A stretch of DNA of 64,000 nt from Bacilli bacterium (GCA_022641095.1 JALCDB010000001.1:364802-428801); one strand, 5' to 3'; counted from the stretch's first letter, positions 9,620 to 19,363 are shown. Translations and numbers: made by a program. The notes: generated by a model not told the origin, from the letters alone.

Positions 9620-10573
9620 TCACGATAAAAGAAAACCCATGGTAATTGCCACCATCGTTTCCTTTTCATTGGAGTCGCTTTCCGCAATAAGCAAAGTCAA
9701 AGAAGCCAATGCGTCATTAGAAATCCTGAGAGCCCTTCCTTTCTTGAGCAAAGCGTTGTTTTTTCGCAAAAACTCTAAGAAAAGAATAGCGGCTATTCGT
9801 TTGTTTCCATCGGCAAAAGTGATCCTTATCCGCGAAATAAAAAAGGTTAGCGGCTTTCTCTTCGACCGAATGGCAGAGTTCCTTGCCAAAGACATTCTGT
9901 TGAATTTGGTCGAGGATTCCTTTGAGTTGGCCCGGCTCTTTCTCTTTTCCGAACAAATCGTGACGGGATGAAAAACGACTGGCTTCGATCATTCCCTTTG
10001 CCTCTTCATAGCCGATATATAAGACTTTGCTCGGCAAAGGGGCTTTTGGCTTCGACAATCTCCCATGATCGTACTCATCAAGCGTGCCTAGCGCGCCCTC
10101 ATAGGCTTTGATAACAGACGGTATCTCTTCTGAATCCCTGCCTGCCTTTTCAGATGCACTAGAAATAAAGGCTTTCTGAACCGAGATGGTGCGTTGTAAC
10201 GCGGCTAATCTCTTCCCATTAACGGCCTACCCTCGAACCATGTAATCCTTTAAAACTTTGGGGGCCCACTTTCGGAAAGCGACTCCGTTTGAAGAATGGA
10301 CCCGATATCCAACTGAAATGATAACGTCCAAATTATAGTAAAGTGGTGGCCTTGATACGGTTTTAAGGCTTCGGTCGAATTTTTCGACGGAAGTATCGAA
10401 ATCTAATTCTTCTTCCTTGAAACCATTAGAAACATGATAGGAAATGGCAACCTAGATGATTGAAAAAGGGCAGACATTCGATCAAGCGTCAGCCAAACGC
10501 TCTCATGATTTTCCGAAACAGCGACACCGAGGCTTAGCGATCCGTTAACAAATCTAATGATTTCGCTTTTCAT
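9620..10573 (-). pseudogene. RhuM-family protein with Fic/Doc-type C-terminal domain, disrupted by two frameshifts and one in-frame stop
   Basis: Translated pieces: MKSEIIRFVNGSLSLGVAVSENHESVWLTLDRMSALFQSS / HVSNGFKEEELDFDTSVEKFD..YYNLDVIISVGYRVHSSNGVAFRKWAPKVLKDYMVRG* / AVNGKRLAALQRTISVQKAF..LFGKEKEPGQLKGILDQIQQNVFGKELCHSVEEKAANLFYFADKDHF / TFADGNKRIAAILFLEFLRKNNALL..ALASLTLLIAES. Confidence 0.85.
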
Positions 10574-10907
10574 GATTCTAATATGACATTCCTAACAAGA
10601 ATGGAAGAGCCGGTTTCCATTCATAAACTCTGGTTGCCTTCTCAAGTTAATTTTCTTTTGCTTTGGCTCTTCTAACTTCGCTGCTTATTGGAAATATAGG
10701 GTTGAGAGGAATCCAAAGTTTGAACTTACGTTTACGACGTTGTATCTACCCGCCATGTCAGCACTAACTTCTTGAAGAGCGTCATCCACAAGTAAATAGA
10801 AGATAGTCTCACTGGCTTTTGGGTTAGTGGCCACCTCAGCAAAACGCTATCTAGCGGTTGATGAAGTGGTCCCTTCTCCTAGTCAGGAACGGGAAACCTC
10901 CGCAAGA

Positions 10908-11462
10908 TTACTTGGCTTCCAGAAGGGCCTTGACGTCATGGTCGATAATATCGAAGGAGGCGGTCGGCTCATAACGTTTGACGACGTTCCCCTTTCTGTC
11001 GATCAGGAATTTGGTGAAGTTCCATTTTATGGATGGGTCGTTCTTCCAACCCTTGTTTTCTTTGGCGTTGATGTCCTCAAGAACCTTGCTCAGTTTGTGA
11101 GTATGATCGAATCCGGCAAAACCCTTTTGGCTTTTCAGAAACTTGTAAAGAGGAATGGCTTTATCCCCGTTGACCTCGATTTTCTGAAACCGCGGAAACG
11201 TGGTGTGGTACGTCAAGGAGCACATATCCGATATCTCCTCAACCGTCTCCGGCGCTTGGGCCCCGAATTGGTTGCAGGGAAAATCGAGGACCTCGAATCC
11301 CTCTGCCCTGTGCTTTTCGTAAAGCTCCTCGATGTTTTTGTAGGTGGGTGTGAATCCGCAGTGCGTGGCGGTGTTGACGATGAGCAGAACCTTCCCTGCG
11401 TAATTGCCTAACGGAAAGCCGTTGCCCTTCTGATCTTCGACTGTAAAATCGTAGACGTTCAT
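10908..11462 (-). CDS. Glutathione peroxidase family protein (Cys type)
   Basis: NTATHCGFTPTYKNIEELYEKH, DFPCNQFGAQAP and W(K)NFTKFLIDRKG motifs. Start set to MNVYDF, preceded by an AGAAGGA RBS. Confidence 0.92.
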   Translation of the reverse strand: MNVYDFTVEDQKGNGFPLGNYAGKVLLIVNTATHCGFTPTYKNIEELYEKHRAEGFEVLDFPCNQFGAQAPETVEEISDMCSLTYHTTFPRFQKIEVNGDKAIPLYKFLKSQKGFAGFDHTHKLSKVLEDINAKENKGWKNDPSIKWNFTKFLIDRKGNVVKRYEPTASFDIIDHDVKALLEAK

Positions 11463-11706
11463 TTTGTTGTCCTTCTTTCGTTTTTTGGATGGCTTCATGG
11501 TAGGCAAGCGAAAAAACGGAAGCAAACGATACGCTCAAGGAAACCTTAAAAAAGAAGAAAAGGCTTTTGGCTTTGGCGACGGCAGGCCCTTCTCGAACGG
11601 CTATTCGGTTTTCTTAGGAACCAAGCAAAAAACCAAAAGTCTTGACTTTTGAGGAAGAAGAAACAAAATAATTTTAGATTGATAAGAAATATCAAAAGGG
11701 GGGCTT

Positions 11707-11956
11707 ATGTCCGTTGCAGCGCTTGTTCTCGGAATCTTGTCTTTGGTATTGTCGGTCGTCGCTTTCGACGTTTTTTTTTGGGTATTTGGCTATTCCGGCT
11801 TTGATTATGGGCCTTGTCGGGATTGTTCTGGCCGGTATCTCCATGAGCAAAAACCATAAAGGTACGGCTGGTTTGGTCTTGTCGATCATTTCGACGGTGT
11901 TTTCCTTTATCCCCGCCATTATTTGGATCATCGCTATCATAGCGGTGGTCAGATAA
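11707..11956 (+). pseudogene. Small two-TM membrane protein (DUF4190-like) whose reading frame is split at a T9 homopolymer
   Basis: Strong RBS (AAAAGGGGGG) precedes ATG at 11707: MSVAALVLGILSLVLSVVAFDV. The rest, FFFGYLAIPALIMGLVGIVLAGISMSKNHKGTAGLVLSIISTVFSFIPAIIWIIAIIAVVR, is in the +1 frame after TTTTTTTTT (11771-11779). Confidence 0.7.
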
Positions 11957-12184
11957 GACAAAGAAAATTTGATTCTTTTCCCTTTGTCGGGATCGACAAA
12001 CCACTTCCCATCGTTTTCCAATAATCTCAATGACGATTGGTGTTTGGATCGCCGTTGACGCGAAAAAACGCTTCGCGAATCGCCGTCTTTGGCTTCTTCG
12101 CCATAAAGCGGAAACGGAACCTGGACCCGAAACGCTTTTTGGCCGAATCATCAAAAACGGGATAGCTTCGACTATAATGGTTTC

Positions 12185-13318
12185 ATGCGAATAAACCTCG
12201 CCTGGAGAAAAAACAAGCTCCGTCGCATCCCCTATTTGGACCTTCTTAAGTTCATCGCGATGAGCTTCGTTTGCTTCATGCACGTCATTCAGCGATGGGG
12301 TCCAAAGGACTTTACGGCGACGATAGGTTTCGCGATTCTCTACAGCCTTTCCCTTTCCGTTTTCTTCTTCGTCGGGGGCTTTTTCGTCAAGCGTCCGGAA
12401 AACCTGAAGGACTTGGGGCTGTATTTGGTCAAGTTGATTCTTACCTATCTCGCCCCCGCTTACCTTTTCGTCGTCATTTCCGTCTTTACCCTTCCCCAAT
12501 ATCAGAGCAAAGACTTCGGTTACTGGATGAATGTCCTCTATCGCGGAACGGATGCCTTCTATTGGTATTTCCTCGTGGCCGTCTTTATCAACGCGGCGCT
12601 GGCCATCTCGTTTTACCTGTCGCGACGCGTTTTTAAGAAGGCGATCCTTTCCCACGATTTCCTTCGAAGCGTCATGGCGGCTCTGCTTCTTCTAGCCTAT
12701 TCCTCGGTTTTCATCTATATCTATAACGCCCCCGATTTAGGGCCCCGCGTTCTCGCCTCCGGACAGGTTCTCTTATACCTGCCCATCGCTTTCGTTGGCT
12801 TCCTTTTCGCGACGTTCAAACGCTATTTCGCCAAAGGAGAAACCTTCTCATACTTCCGCATCAGCCTGATTGGAGCGAGCCTCATCATCTACGTCGTCTC
12901 ACTTTGTCTGTTCCCTGATTGGCTCTCGTCATTAAGCGGGACTTTTTGGCAAATAACCTTGCATATGCTGGGAGGTCTAGGCGGAGCCATCGCCCTTTAT
13001 TTCCTGGCCATGGGCCTTTGCCGTTTCGCCACTGTAAGAAAGGTGGCGACCCTTGGCGTCTATAGCGGGCCTTATTATTTGGTTCACGTTTATTTCATCC
13101 GCCTGATCAATTCTTACGTGGAACGACCCTCGACCATGGATCCCTCATCGGTGTTTTTCCTCGTCTCGTTTCTGATTGTCTTTTATTTGGGGAGCCTCAT
13201 GATGACGATTGGTCTGGTTGAATTCCCTTTCACGGATATTCTTCTTTTCGCCGACTATAGACGAATCGTTTTAATCCCAAAAGAAAAACCCGCGAAGAAA
13301 AGGAAAGGCATCGCCTAA
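12185..13318 (+). CDS. Acyltransferase family membrane protein (Acyl_transf_3-like)
   Basis: 377 aa, about 10 TM segments; N-terminal RIPYLDLLKFIAMSFVCFMHV typical of the family. Confidence 0.8.
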   Translation: MRINLAWRKNKLRRIPYLDLLKFIAMSFVCFMHVIQRWGPKDFTATIGFAILYSLSLSVFFFVGGFFVKRPENLKDLGLYLVKLILTYLAPAYLFVVISVFTLPQYQSKDFGYWMNVLYRGTDAFYWYFLVAVFINAALAISFYLSRRVFKKAILSHDFLRSVMAALLLLAYSSVFIYIYNAPDLGPRVLASGQVLLYLPIAFVGFLFATFKRYFAKGETFSYFRISLIGASLIIYVVSLCLFPDWLSSLSGTFWQITLHMLGGLGGAIALYFLAMGLCRFATVRKVATLGVYSGPYYLVHVYFIRLINSYVERPSTMDPSSVFFLVSFLIVFYLGSLMMTIGLVEFPFTDILLFADYRRIVLIPKEKPAKKRKGIA

Positions 13319-13334
13319 AACGAAAACGCGCCTT

Positions 13335-14060
13335 CTACTTTTTAAGGGCTTTTTTTATGTCTTCGTAAGGCAAACGCTGGAACGTCATGGTGTCGACGTA
13401 AGGGGAAACGGCGGCTATTTGCTCCGGCTTTTCGATCGTCCAAACGTTGATGGGGCGACTCTTCCGATAACGAATGACCCGAGGATCCCTAACGAGGCTA
13501 TCCTCGAGATCGAGCGATTCGAAAAGATGCCTTAGTTTCAATGTCCACGCGTGTTCCTTGCAAACGAGAAGGCCTCTCACGAAACCATGGATAAAAAGAA
13601 GCGCTCTCGGGTCGAAAGAGATGACCCAGACGTTCCTTCGATCCTTTATCTCGCGCCTGAGGACCTTCATGGCGGCTCTGGCGAGAGACTTGTAGTTTTT
13701 CTCAAAGACCTTGAGTTCGATGACCATGGGTTCTTTTTCTTCGTTAAGATCCAAAAGTTCCTGAAAAGTCGGGACCTCCTCGCCGTCAAGAAGCCGATAC
13801 CCCTCCTTGATCTCTTTAAGGGTCAAACGCTCAATAACGCCTTCCTTGCCCGTCGTTCGGATTAGGTTCTCATCGTGGCAAACGACCAATTGGCCGTCTT
13901 TGCTCAAATGGATGTCGTACTCGAACGCGAGATTGTGGTCGATCGCGTTCTTAAAGGCCAATAGGCCATTCTCACTCAGGCTCTCGTTCCAGTAGCCTCG
14001 ATGGGCGATCCCCGAGAAAAACAGGGGGTTAAGTCGGCTCAGTATTCTCTTTTTGCTCAT
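13335..14060 (-). CDS. Glycerophosphodiester phosphodiesterase
   Basis: IAHRGYWNESLSENGLLAFKNAIDHNLAFEYDIHLSKDGQLVVCHDENLIRTTG; C-terminal INVWTIEKPEQI. Confidence 0.9.
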   Translation of the reverse strand: MSKKRILSRLNPLFFSGIAHRGYWNESLSENGLLAFKNAIDHNLAFEYDIHLSKDGQLVVCHDENLIRTTGKEGVIERLTLKEIKEGYRLLDGEEVPTFQELLDLNEEKEPMVIELKVFEKNYKSLARAAMKVLRREIKDRRNVWVISFDPRALLFIHGFVRGLLVCKEHAWTLKLRHLFESLDLEDSLVRDPRVIRYRKSRPINVWTIEKPEQIAAVSPYVDTMTFQRLPYEDIKKALKK

Positions 14061-14137
14061 AAAGGAATTATAGCAACCCCCCAAAGGCAAAGGCCTTCTT
14101 CTTTTTGCTTACAGGCGAAAACGGCGTCCTGCTTTCC

Positions 14138-15328
14138 TCAGTCGGTCAGCATCCATTCGAGAGGGAAACCATATTTGGAGATAGCCCCGCAATTAAGGCT
14201 CTCCTCAAGATGCCCATCCGACTTCAAAATGGCTTTTCCGACCGCCTCGCTGGCGAGATTCAGGATCTTGTCGAGCGATGGAGTAGACACGCTTAGGGCG
14301 TCGGCGATGCTTTTCATGACGCAAAGGCCATAGAAAATATCGTCGGTGAAGAAGCGGCCGTTCTTGTCGAGCCGGTATTCGCCCCCCGCTTCAACCACCG
14401 GGGTCTTGATGTTCCCCAAAATCGAGGATTCGATGAAGGAGTCATGAATGTTGCCGAACGTCTTGTGGTAGACGTACCGCTCAAGGTCCATGTAGTTCAT
14501 CATGTAAGTGTAGTCGACCGAAGGATAGCGTTTTTTGATGGCGACTCTGATTCGGTCAAGATCATCGTCCAGCGCCGCCATTTTCTTGGAGGCCGAAACG
14601 GTGAAGTTACGATAGAAATACGGGATGTCGTCTTTGCTTTTCCACTTGCCGCCGCAAAGTTCGAATAAATCCCATAGGCGCGAAGGGTGAATCAATTGAT
14701 TGTCGACCGACATCGTGAGCGAGATGAAATTCGGCACGCGACGGAAACGGCCTTTGCCGAAAAACGAGAAACAACAATCGTCAAGAAACCCCTGAGAAAG
14801 GGCCTCATAAACGTAATCGTCGGAGAAAGCGGCCAAATTCAATTCCTTCGTCCCATAGGTCAGGCCAAGGCTTCCGTATTCCTTCGTGCGGCAGATGAAA
14901 GGGATGAGGCCGAAGGCGAAATAGGAAACATGGGGCAAGAGGAAATCGCGTTTCATCTCCTCGACCATCCAGTTGAAGCCGGCTTGACCGTAGATGGTGC
15001 CGATGATGAGGTTTCGCGAAGGGCTTACGGCCGCGCCGATCTTCGAAAGGGTTTCCCGACAGACATGAACCGGCAAGCACAGAATGACGAGGTCGGCGCC
15101 TTCGAGGGTCTTTCCGTAATCGGAGGAGACGCTTCTTAGCTCGCCTTGGGCGCTCTTGACGAGACGCTCGGACGAATCGAGGTAATCGACACGGACTTGT
15201 TTCGACCATTTCTCGGGGTGGCGCGTCAAAAGGCTGACCTCATACCCCCGCTCCGCCAAAAGCGGAATCAGAACATGAGCGCTGTTGCTCCCTCCGACGA
15301 CGACGACTTTCCTGATTGCGTTGCTCAT
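14138..15328 (-). CDS. NAD(P)-dependent opine/octopine dehydrogenase-like protein
   Basis: Rossmann N-terminus KVVVVGGSNSAHVLIPLLAERGYEVSLLTRHPEKW plus C-terminal domain resembling the octopine/nopaline dehydrogenase family. Confidence 0.6.
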   Translation of the reverse strand: MSNAIRKVVVVGGSNSAHVLIPLLAERGYEVSLLTRHPEKWSKQVRVDYLDSSERLVKSAQGELRSVSSDYGKTLEGADLVILCLPVHVCRETLSKIGAAVSPSRNLIIGTIYGQAGFNWMVEEMKRDFLLPHVSYFAFGLIPFICRTKEYGSLGLTYGTKELNLAAFSDDYVYEALSQGFLDDCCFSFFGKGRFRRVPNFISLTMSVDNQLIHPSRLWDLFELCGGKWKSKDDIPYFYRNFTVSASKKMAALDDDLDRIRVAIKKRYPSVDYTYMMNYMDLERYVYHKTFGNIHDSFIESSILGNIKTPVVEAGGEYRLDKNGRFFTDDIFYGLCVMKSIADALSVSTPSLDKILNLASEAVGKAILKSDGHLEESLNCGAISKYGFPLEWMLTD

Positions 15329-15592
15329 TGATACTTTCCTTCCCACCGCCATAAAACGGCTTAGTCCAAGGCCAAGCCGGCGAAGAGGAACTATCCACGG
15401 ACAAAAACGCGGGATGCCGCATTTAGGAGCGCCGCGGAAAGAAGAAAACGAAATTCATTCCCGCCAACGCAAAAGGGCGACAAGGTAAGCCAATACGCCG
15501 ACTGACGTTTACGACTTGGATATATTATAAGGCATTTGGGCTTGTTTTTCAAAAAAGCCCAGCATCGTTGGACGATCCGACGAATAAGAAAA

Positions 15593-15615
15593 CGGCCGGG
15601 AACGAATCCCGGCCG
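15593..15615 (-). terminator. Terminator downstream of nifJ
   Basis: CGGCCGGG-N7-CCCGGCCG hairpin followed on the minus strand by TTTTC. Confidence 0.75.
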
Positions 15616-15627
15616 CCATAGTAAGAA

Positions 15628-18600
15628 TCAAAGGCCGAACTTTTTGATCGCGGTCCAGCGATCCTCGGCGTAATGCTGGCACTTGGCAAGCAATTCGTCG
15701 GCATGCTCGGGGTTGACGATCGGAAGCTGGCTGAATCGCGTCTCGTGCATCACGAAGTCGCGAATGCCGTCGAAGTTCGGCTCGGGGCAGTCAAGTTGGA
15801 GGCCCGGTTTGCCTTCCTCGACGCGGCGCGGATCGTAACGGAACGTGGTGAAGTAGCCGCAAGACACGGCGTCCTTCTCCTCTTTGACGGAGTTGGTAAG
15901 CCCGCCTTTTACGCCTTGGTTGACGCAAGGGCAGTAGCAAATGACAAGCGAAGGGCCATTGTAACTCTCGGCTTCCTTGAGGGCCTGAATGGCCTTCATC
16001 GGGTTGGCGCCAAGGGAAATCTGGGCGACGTAAACGTGGCCATAAGCCATCGCCATGAGGGCGAGGTTTTTCTTGGCTTCCTTCTTGCCACTGGCCGTGA
16101 ATTTGTTGATGGAACCAGTCTGCGAGCTCTTGGAGGCTTGGCCACCGGTGTTGCTGTACATTTCGGTGTCGAGGACGAGAACGTTGACATCGGCTTCGTT
16201 GGCAAGCACATGATCAAGTCCGCCGTAGCCGATATCGTAGCTCCAGCCATCGCCGCCAATGATCCACACCGATTTGTCGAGGAGGTCGCGCTCATAGAGT
16301 TTGAGTTCCTTGACCGCTTCGTTTTTGGACGCTTTGACCGCTTTGATGAGGCCCGGAATGATCTTCCGTTCCTCCTCGCGATTCTTGATATTGGCAAGAT
16401 ACTTCTCGATGAGGGCTTTAAGTTCCGGCTCGACGTCTTCGGCCTCCTTCGCGGCGCTAAGAATGCGGATGATTTGCATCATCTTGTAATCGTTCGCGAT
16501 GCGCATGCCAAAGCCGTACTCGGCGTTATCCTCAAACAAGGAATTGGCCCAAGCGGGACCCTCTTTGTCCCTATTCGTGGTGAACGGGGTGAGAGGCGTG
16601 CTGCCGCAGTAGATGGACGAGCAGCCCGTGGCGTTGGCGACGAGCATGTCCTTGCCGAACAGTTGCGTGACAAGACGATAATACGGGGCCTCACCGCATC
16701 CGGCGCAGGCGCCGCTGACCTCCATGTACGGCATCAGGAACCCGACGCCCTTGACGGTGCTCAGCATAGGCGCGTAGACATCGCTCTTGTAGGAAACGTG
16801 CTTATAAAGGTAGTCGGCGCCTTCCTGCTGGGCGAATTGGCTCTTGGCCTCGACCATCTTGAGGGCGAGGTTCTGCGATTTCGGGTCTTTGGCGCGGGCG
16901 GCCTTGTTGGCAAGGCACTCGGTGGCGCAAAGCCCGCAGCCGACGCAATTCATGGAAGAAACCTGAATGCGGAACTTGAGCCCTTTGGTCGCGGGAAGCG
17001 CCGGGACGGGATCCTTAAGGCCTTCTTTGACGATGGCGGGAGCCGCCGCGAGTTCCTTCTCGTTGATCAAGAAAGGACGGATGGTGGCGTGCGGGCAAAC
17101 GAAGGAGCAGGTGTTGCACTGAATGCAGAACTTCGGGTTCCATTCCGGGACCATGTCGGCTATCGCGCGACGCTGGCGGAAGGTGATGTTGGGTTCCATC
17201 GTGCCATCTACCAACTCGTATTTCTTGAATTCGCTGGTCGGCAATTCGTCGCCGTCGAGTTTGTCGATGGCGTCGACGTATTCGTCGAAATAAGTGTCTT
17301 CGCTATCGGCTTTCGAAACGACTTTGTTGACCGAAAGTTCGATCCACTTGGGATCCACTGGAACCTCACGGAGGCCTTCGGCGCCCGCGTCAATGGCTTT
17401 CCAGTTCAGTTCTACGATGGCTTGGCCTTTTTTGGCGTAGCTCTTTTCGGCGAACTTCTTCATCCATTCCTGGGCTTTGTCATATGGCATGATCTGCGGG
17501 TTCAGTTTGAAGAAAGAGGCTTGAAGGGTCGTGTTGGTATGGCGCCCCATGCCGATTTCGTGGGCCAGTTTGTTGGCGTCGATGACGTAGAACCTGGCTT
17601 TCTTCTCGGCTAGGAGGTGCTTCATGCGGTTCGGCATGACCTTATAAAGGGCCTCGTTGTCCATATCCGTGTTGAGGAGGAAGGTTCCGCCCTCTTTGAG
17701 ATTGGAGATGATGTCGAAGCGCATGATGTAGGTATCGAGAGAACAGGAGATGAAGTCCGCGTTCTTGACGTAGTATTCCGAATGGATTGGATCCTTGCCG
17801 AAGCGGAGGTGGCTGCGGGTGACGCCGCCGGCCTTGCGCGAATCGTACTGGAAATAGGCCTGCGCGTACTGGTGGGTCGCGTCGCCGATGATCTTGATGG
17901 AGCTCTTGTTGGCGCTGACGGTGCCGTCGCTTCCTAAGCCATAGAAGAGACAACTCGTATAGTCATGCGCTATCAAGAAGCTCTTGTCGAGCGGAACGGA
18001 CAAATGCGTGACATCGTCTTCGATGCCAACGGTGAAACTGGTCCAGTTCTTCTTGGCGTTAAGGAAGTCATAGACGCTCTTGATGCAGTATGGTTGGGTA
18101 TCTTTGCTCGAAAGGCCATAGCGGCCGCCGACGATGGTTTCGAATTCGCGACCTTCCTTGCGCATGGCCGCGACGACGTCAAGATAAAGCGGCTCGCCTT
18201 CGCTGCCGGGTTCCTTGGTGCGGTCAAGGACCGCGATCTTCTTGACCGAAGACGGGATGGCCGCGGAAAGAAGCTTGGAGCTAAACGGACGGTAGAGATG
18301 GACTTTGACGAGACCAACGTGCTGACCCTGTTTGTTGAGTTCGGCAACGACTTCCCCCGCCGTTTCGCAGACGCTTCCCATCGCGATGATGACGCGGTCG
18401 GCCTTCGGATCGCCTTCGTAGACAAACGGCGCGTAAGTGCGTCCAGTGAGGCGCGAAGCTTCTTTGAAGTATTTCTCGGCGACTTCGACGACATGGGCGA
18501 CGGCTTCGTTTTGCGCCTCGCGGCCCTGGAAATAAACGTCGTCGTTCTCGGCGCCCCCGCGAGTGACCGCGTGGGTATGAGGGTTGAGGGCGCGGGCTCT

Positions 18601-19221
18601 GAACTCCTCGACTTTATCCATTGGAAGAAGTTTCTTCCATTCCGCGGGATCGACGAACTCGACGTTCTGAACCTCGTGCGAGGTGCGAAAACCGTCGAAA
18701 AAATGCATGACCGGAAGAGACGAATCGATGGCGACGAGATGGGCGATCGGGGCCAAATCGGCGATTTCCTGAACGCTGTTGGACGCGATCATCGTGATGC
18801 CGGTCTGACGGCAGGCGTAGACGTCGGCCTGATCGCCGAAGATGGAAAGGGCGCGGGAGGCAAGGCTTCGGGCAGCCACGTGCATGACGGCGGGCAAAAG
18901 CTCACCGACCCACTTATAGATATTCGGAATCATGAGGAGCAGGCCTTGCGAAGCCGTATAGGTCGTCGCCAAGCCTCCTCCTTGGAGGACGCCGTGGACG
19001 GCGCCGGAAGCGCCGGCTTCCGACTGCATCTCCACCACTTTCACAGTGGAGCCGAAGAAATTCTTTTGGCCCTTCGAAGCCATAACGTCAACGCTTTCCG
19101 CCATCGGCGAGGACGGGGTGATCGGATAGATGGCCGCCACTTCGGTGAAGTAGTAGCTTTCCATGGCCGCCGCGGTGTTGCCATCGACGGACTTCATGGT
19201 TTTCTTGATTTCATCAGCCAT
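15628..19221 (-). CDS. nifJ: Pyruvate:ferredoxin (flavodoxin) oxidoreductase
   Basis: 1197 aa; YPITPSSPMAE, two 4Fe-4S motifs (CIQCNTCSFVCPHA, CVGCGLCATECLA), GCAGCGEAPYYRLVTQLFG, GGDGWSYDIGYGGLDHVL TPP site. Confidence 0.97.
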   Translation of the reverse strand: MADEIKKTMKSVDGNTAAAMESYYFTEVAAIYPITPSSPMAESVDVMASKGQKNFFGSTVKVVEMQSEAGASGAVHGVLQGGGLATTYTASQGLLLMIPNIYKWVGELLPAVMHVAARSLASRALSIFGDQADVYACRQTGITMIASNSVQEIADLAPIAHLVAIDSSLPVMHFFDGFRTSHEVQNVEFVDPAEWKKLLPMDKVEEFRARALNPHTHAVTRGGAENDDVYFQGREAQNEAVAHVVEVAEKYFKEASRLTGRTYAPFVYEGDPKADRVIIAMGSVCETAGEVVAELNKQGQHVGLVKVHLYRPFSSKLLSAAIPSSVKKIAVLDRTKEPGSEGEPLYLDVVAAMRKEGREFETIVGGRYGLSSKDTQPYCIKSVYDFLNAKKNWTSFTVGIEDDVTHLSVPLDKSFLIAHDYTSCLFYGLGSDGTVSANKSSIKIIGDATHQYAQAYFQYDSRKAGGVTRSHLRFGKDPIHSEYYVKNADFISCSLDTYIMRFDIISNLKEGGTFLLNTDMDNEALYKVMPNRMKHLLAEKKARFYVIDANKLAHEIGMGRHTNTTLQASFFKLNPQIMPYDKAQEWMKKFAEKSYAKKGQAIVELNWKAIDAGAEGLREVPVDPKWIELSVNKVVSKADSEDTYFDEYVDAIDKLDGDELPTSEFKKYELVDGTMEPNITFRQRRAIADMVPEWNPKFCIQCNTCSFVCPHATIRPFLINEKELAAAPAIVKEGLKDPVPALPATKGLKFRIQVSSMNCVGCGLCATECLANKAARAKDPKSQNLALKMVEAKSQFAQQEGADYLYKHVSYKSDVYAPMLSTVKGVGFLMPYMEVSGACAGCGEAPYYRLVTQLFGKDMLVANATGCSSIYCGSTPLTPFTTNRDKEGPAWANSLFEDNAEYGFGMRIANDYKMMQIIRILSAAKEAEDVEPELKALIEKYLANIKNREEERKIIPGLIKAVKASKNEAVKELKLYERDLLDKSVWIIGGDGWSYDIGYGGLDHVLANEADVNVLVLDTEMYSNTGGQASKSSQTGSINKFTASGKKEAKKNLALMAMAYGHVYVAQISLGANPMKAIQALKEAESYNGPSLVICYCPCVNQGVKGGLTNSVKEEKDAVSCGYFTTFRYDPRRVEEGKPGLQLDCPEPNFDGIRDFVMHETRFSQLPIVNPEHADELLAKCQHYAEDRWTAIKKFGL

Positions 19222-19249
19222 TCTAAAATATGTCTCCTTTGACGTGTTA

Positions 19250-19278
19250 AGTATAGTTTCTAAAGAAACTAGTTACAA
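19250..19278 (-). promoter_or_regulatory. Predicted nifJ promoter with operator-like inverted repeat in the spacer
   Basis: Minus strand TTGTAA-N17-TATACT; spacer contains TAGTTTC-TTTA-GAAACTA. Confidence 0.6.
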
Positions 19279-19335
19279 TGCGATACCGCAAAAAAGGGCT
19301 TTCGGAATAAGCAAAGGAGCCTTATTCAAAAACAC

Positions 19336-19363
19336 GAAAAAGCCCCCGCCGTAAGACGGGGGC
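19336..19363 (-). terminator. Terminator downstream of the 762-aa lipoprotein gene
   Basis: GCCCCCGTCTTACGGCGGGGGC followed by TTTTTC on the minus strand. Confidence 0.8.

Noticed and set aside
10685-10846. Short open minus-strand fragment RFAEVATNPKASETIFYLLVDDALQEVSADMAGRYNVVNVSSNFGFLSTLYFQ
   Set aside because: Coding-like text but no start and a stop just upstream; not recognised. Possibly another relic in the decay island, too weak to call.
11705-12655. 316-aa minus-strand ORF across the small membrane gene and start of the acyltransferase
   Set aside because: Charged low-complexity translation, antisense to better-supported plus-strand genes with RBS.
15673-17613. 646-aa plus-strand ORF opposite nifJ (also 17965..19242)
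   Set aside because: Antisense to conserved nifJ; composition (many V, D, G, F, R) typical of reverse-frame shadow ORFs.
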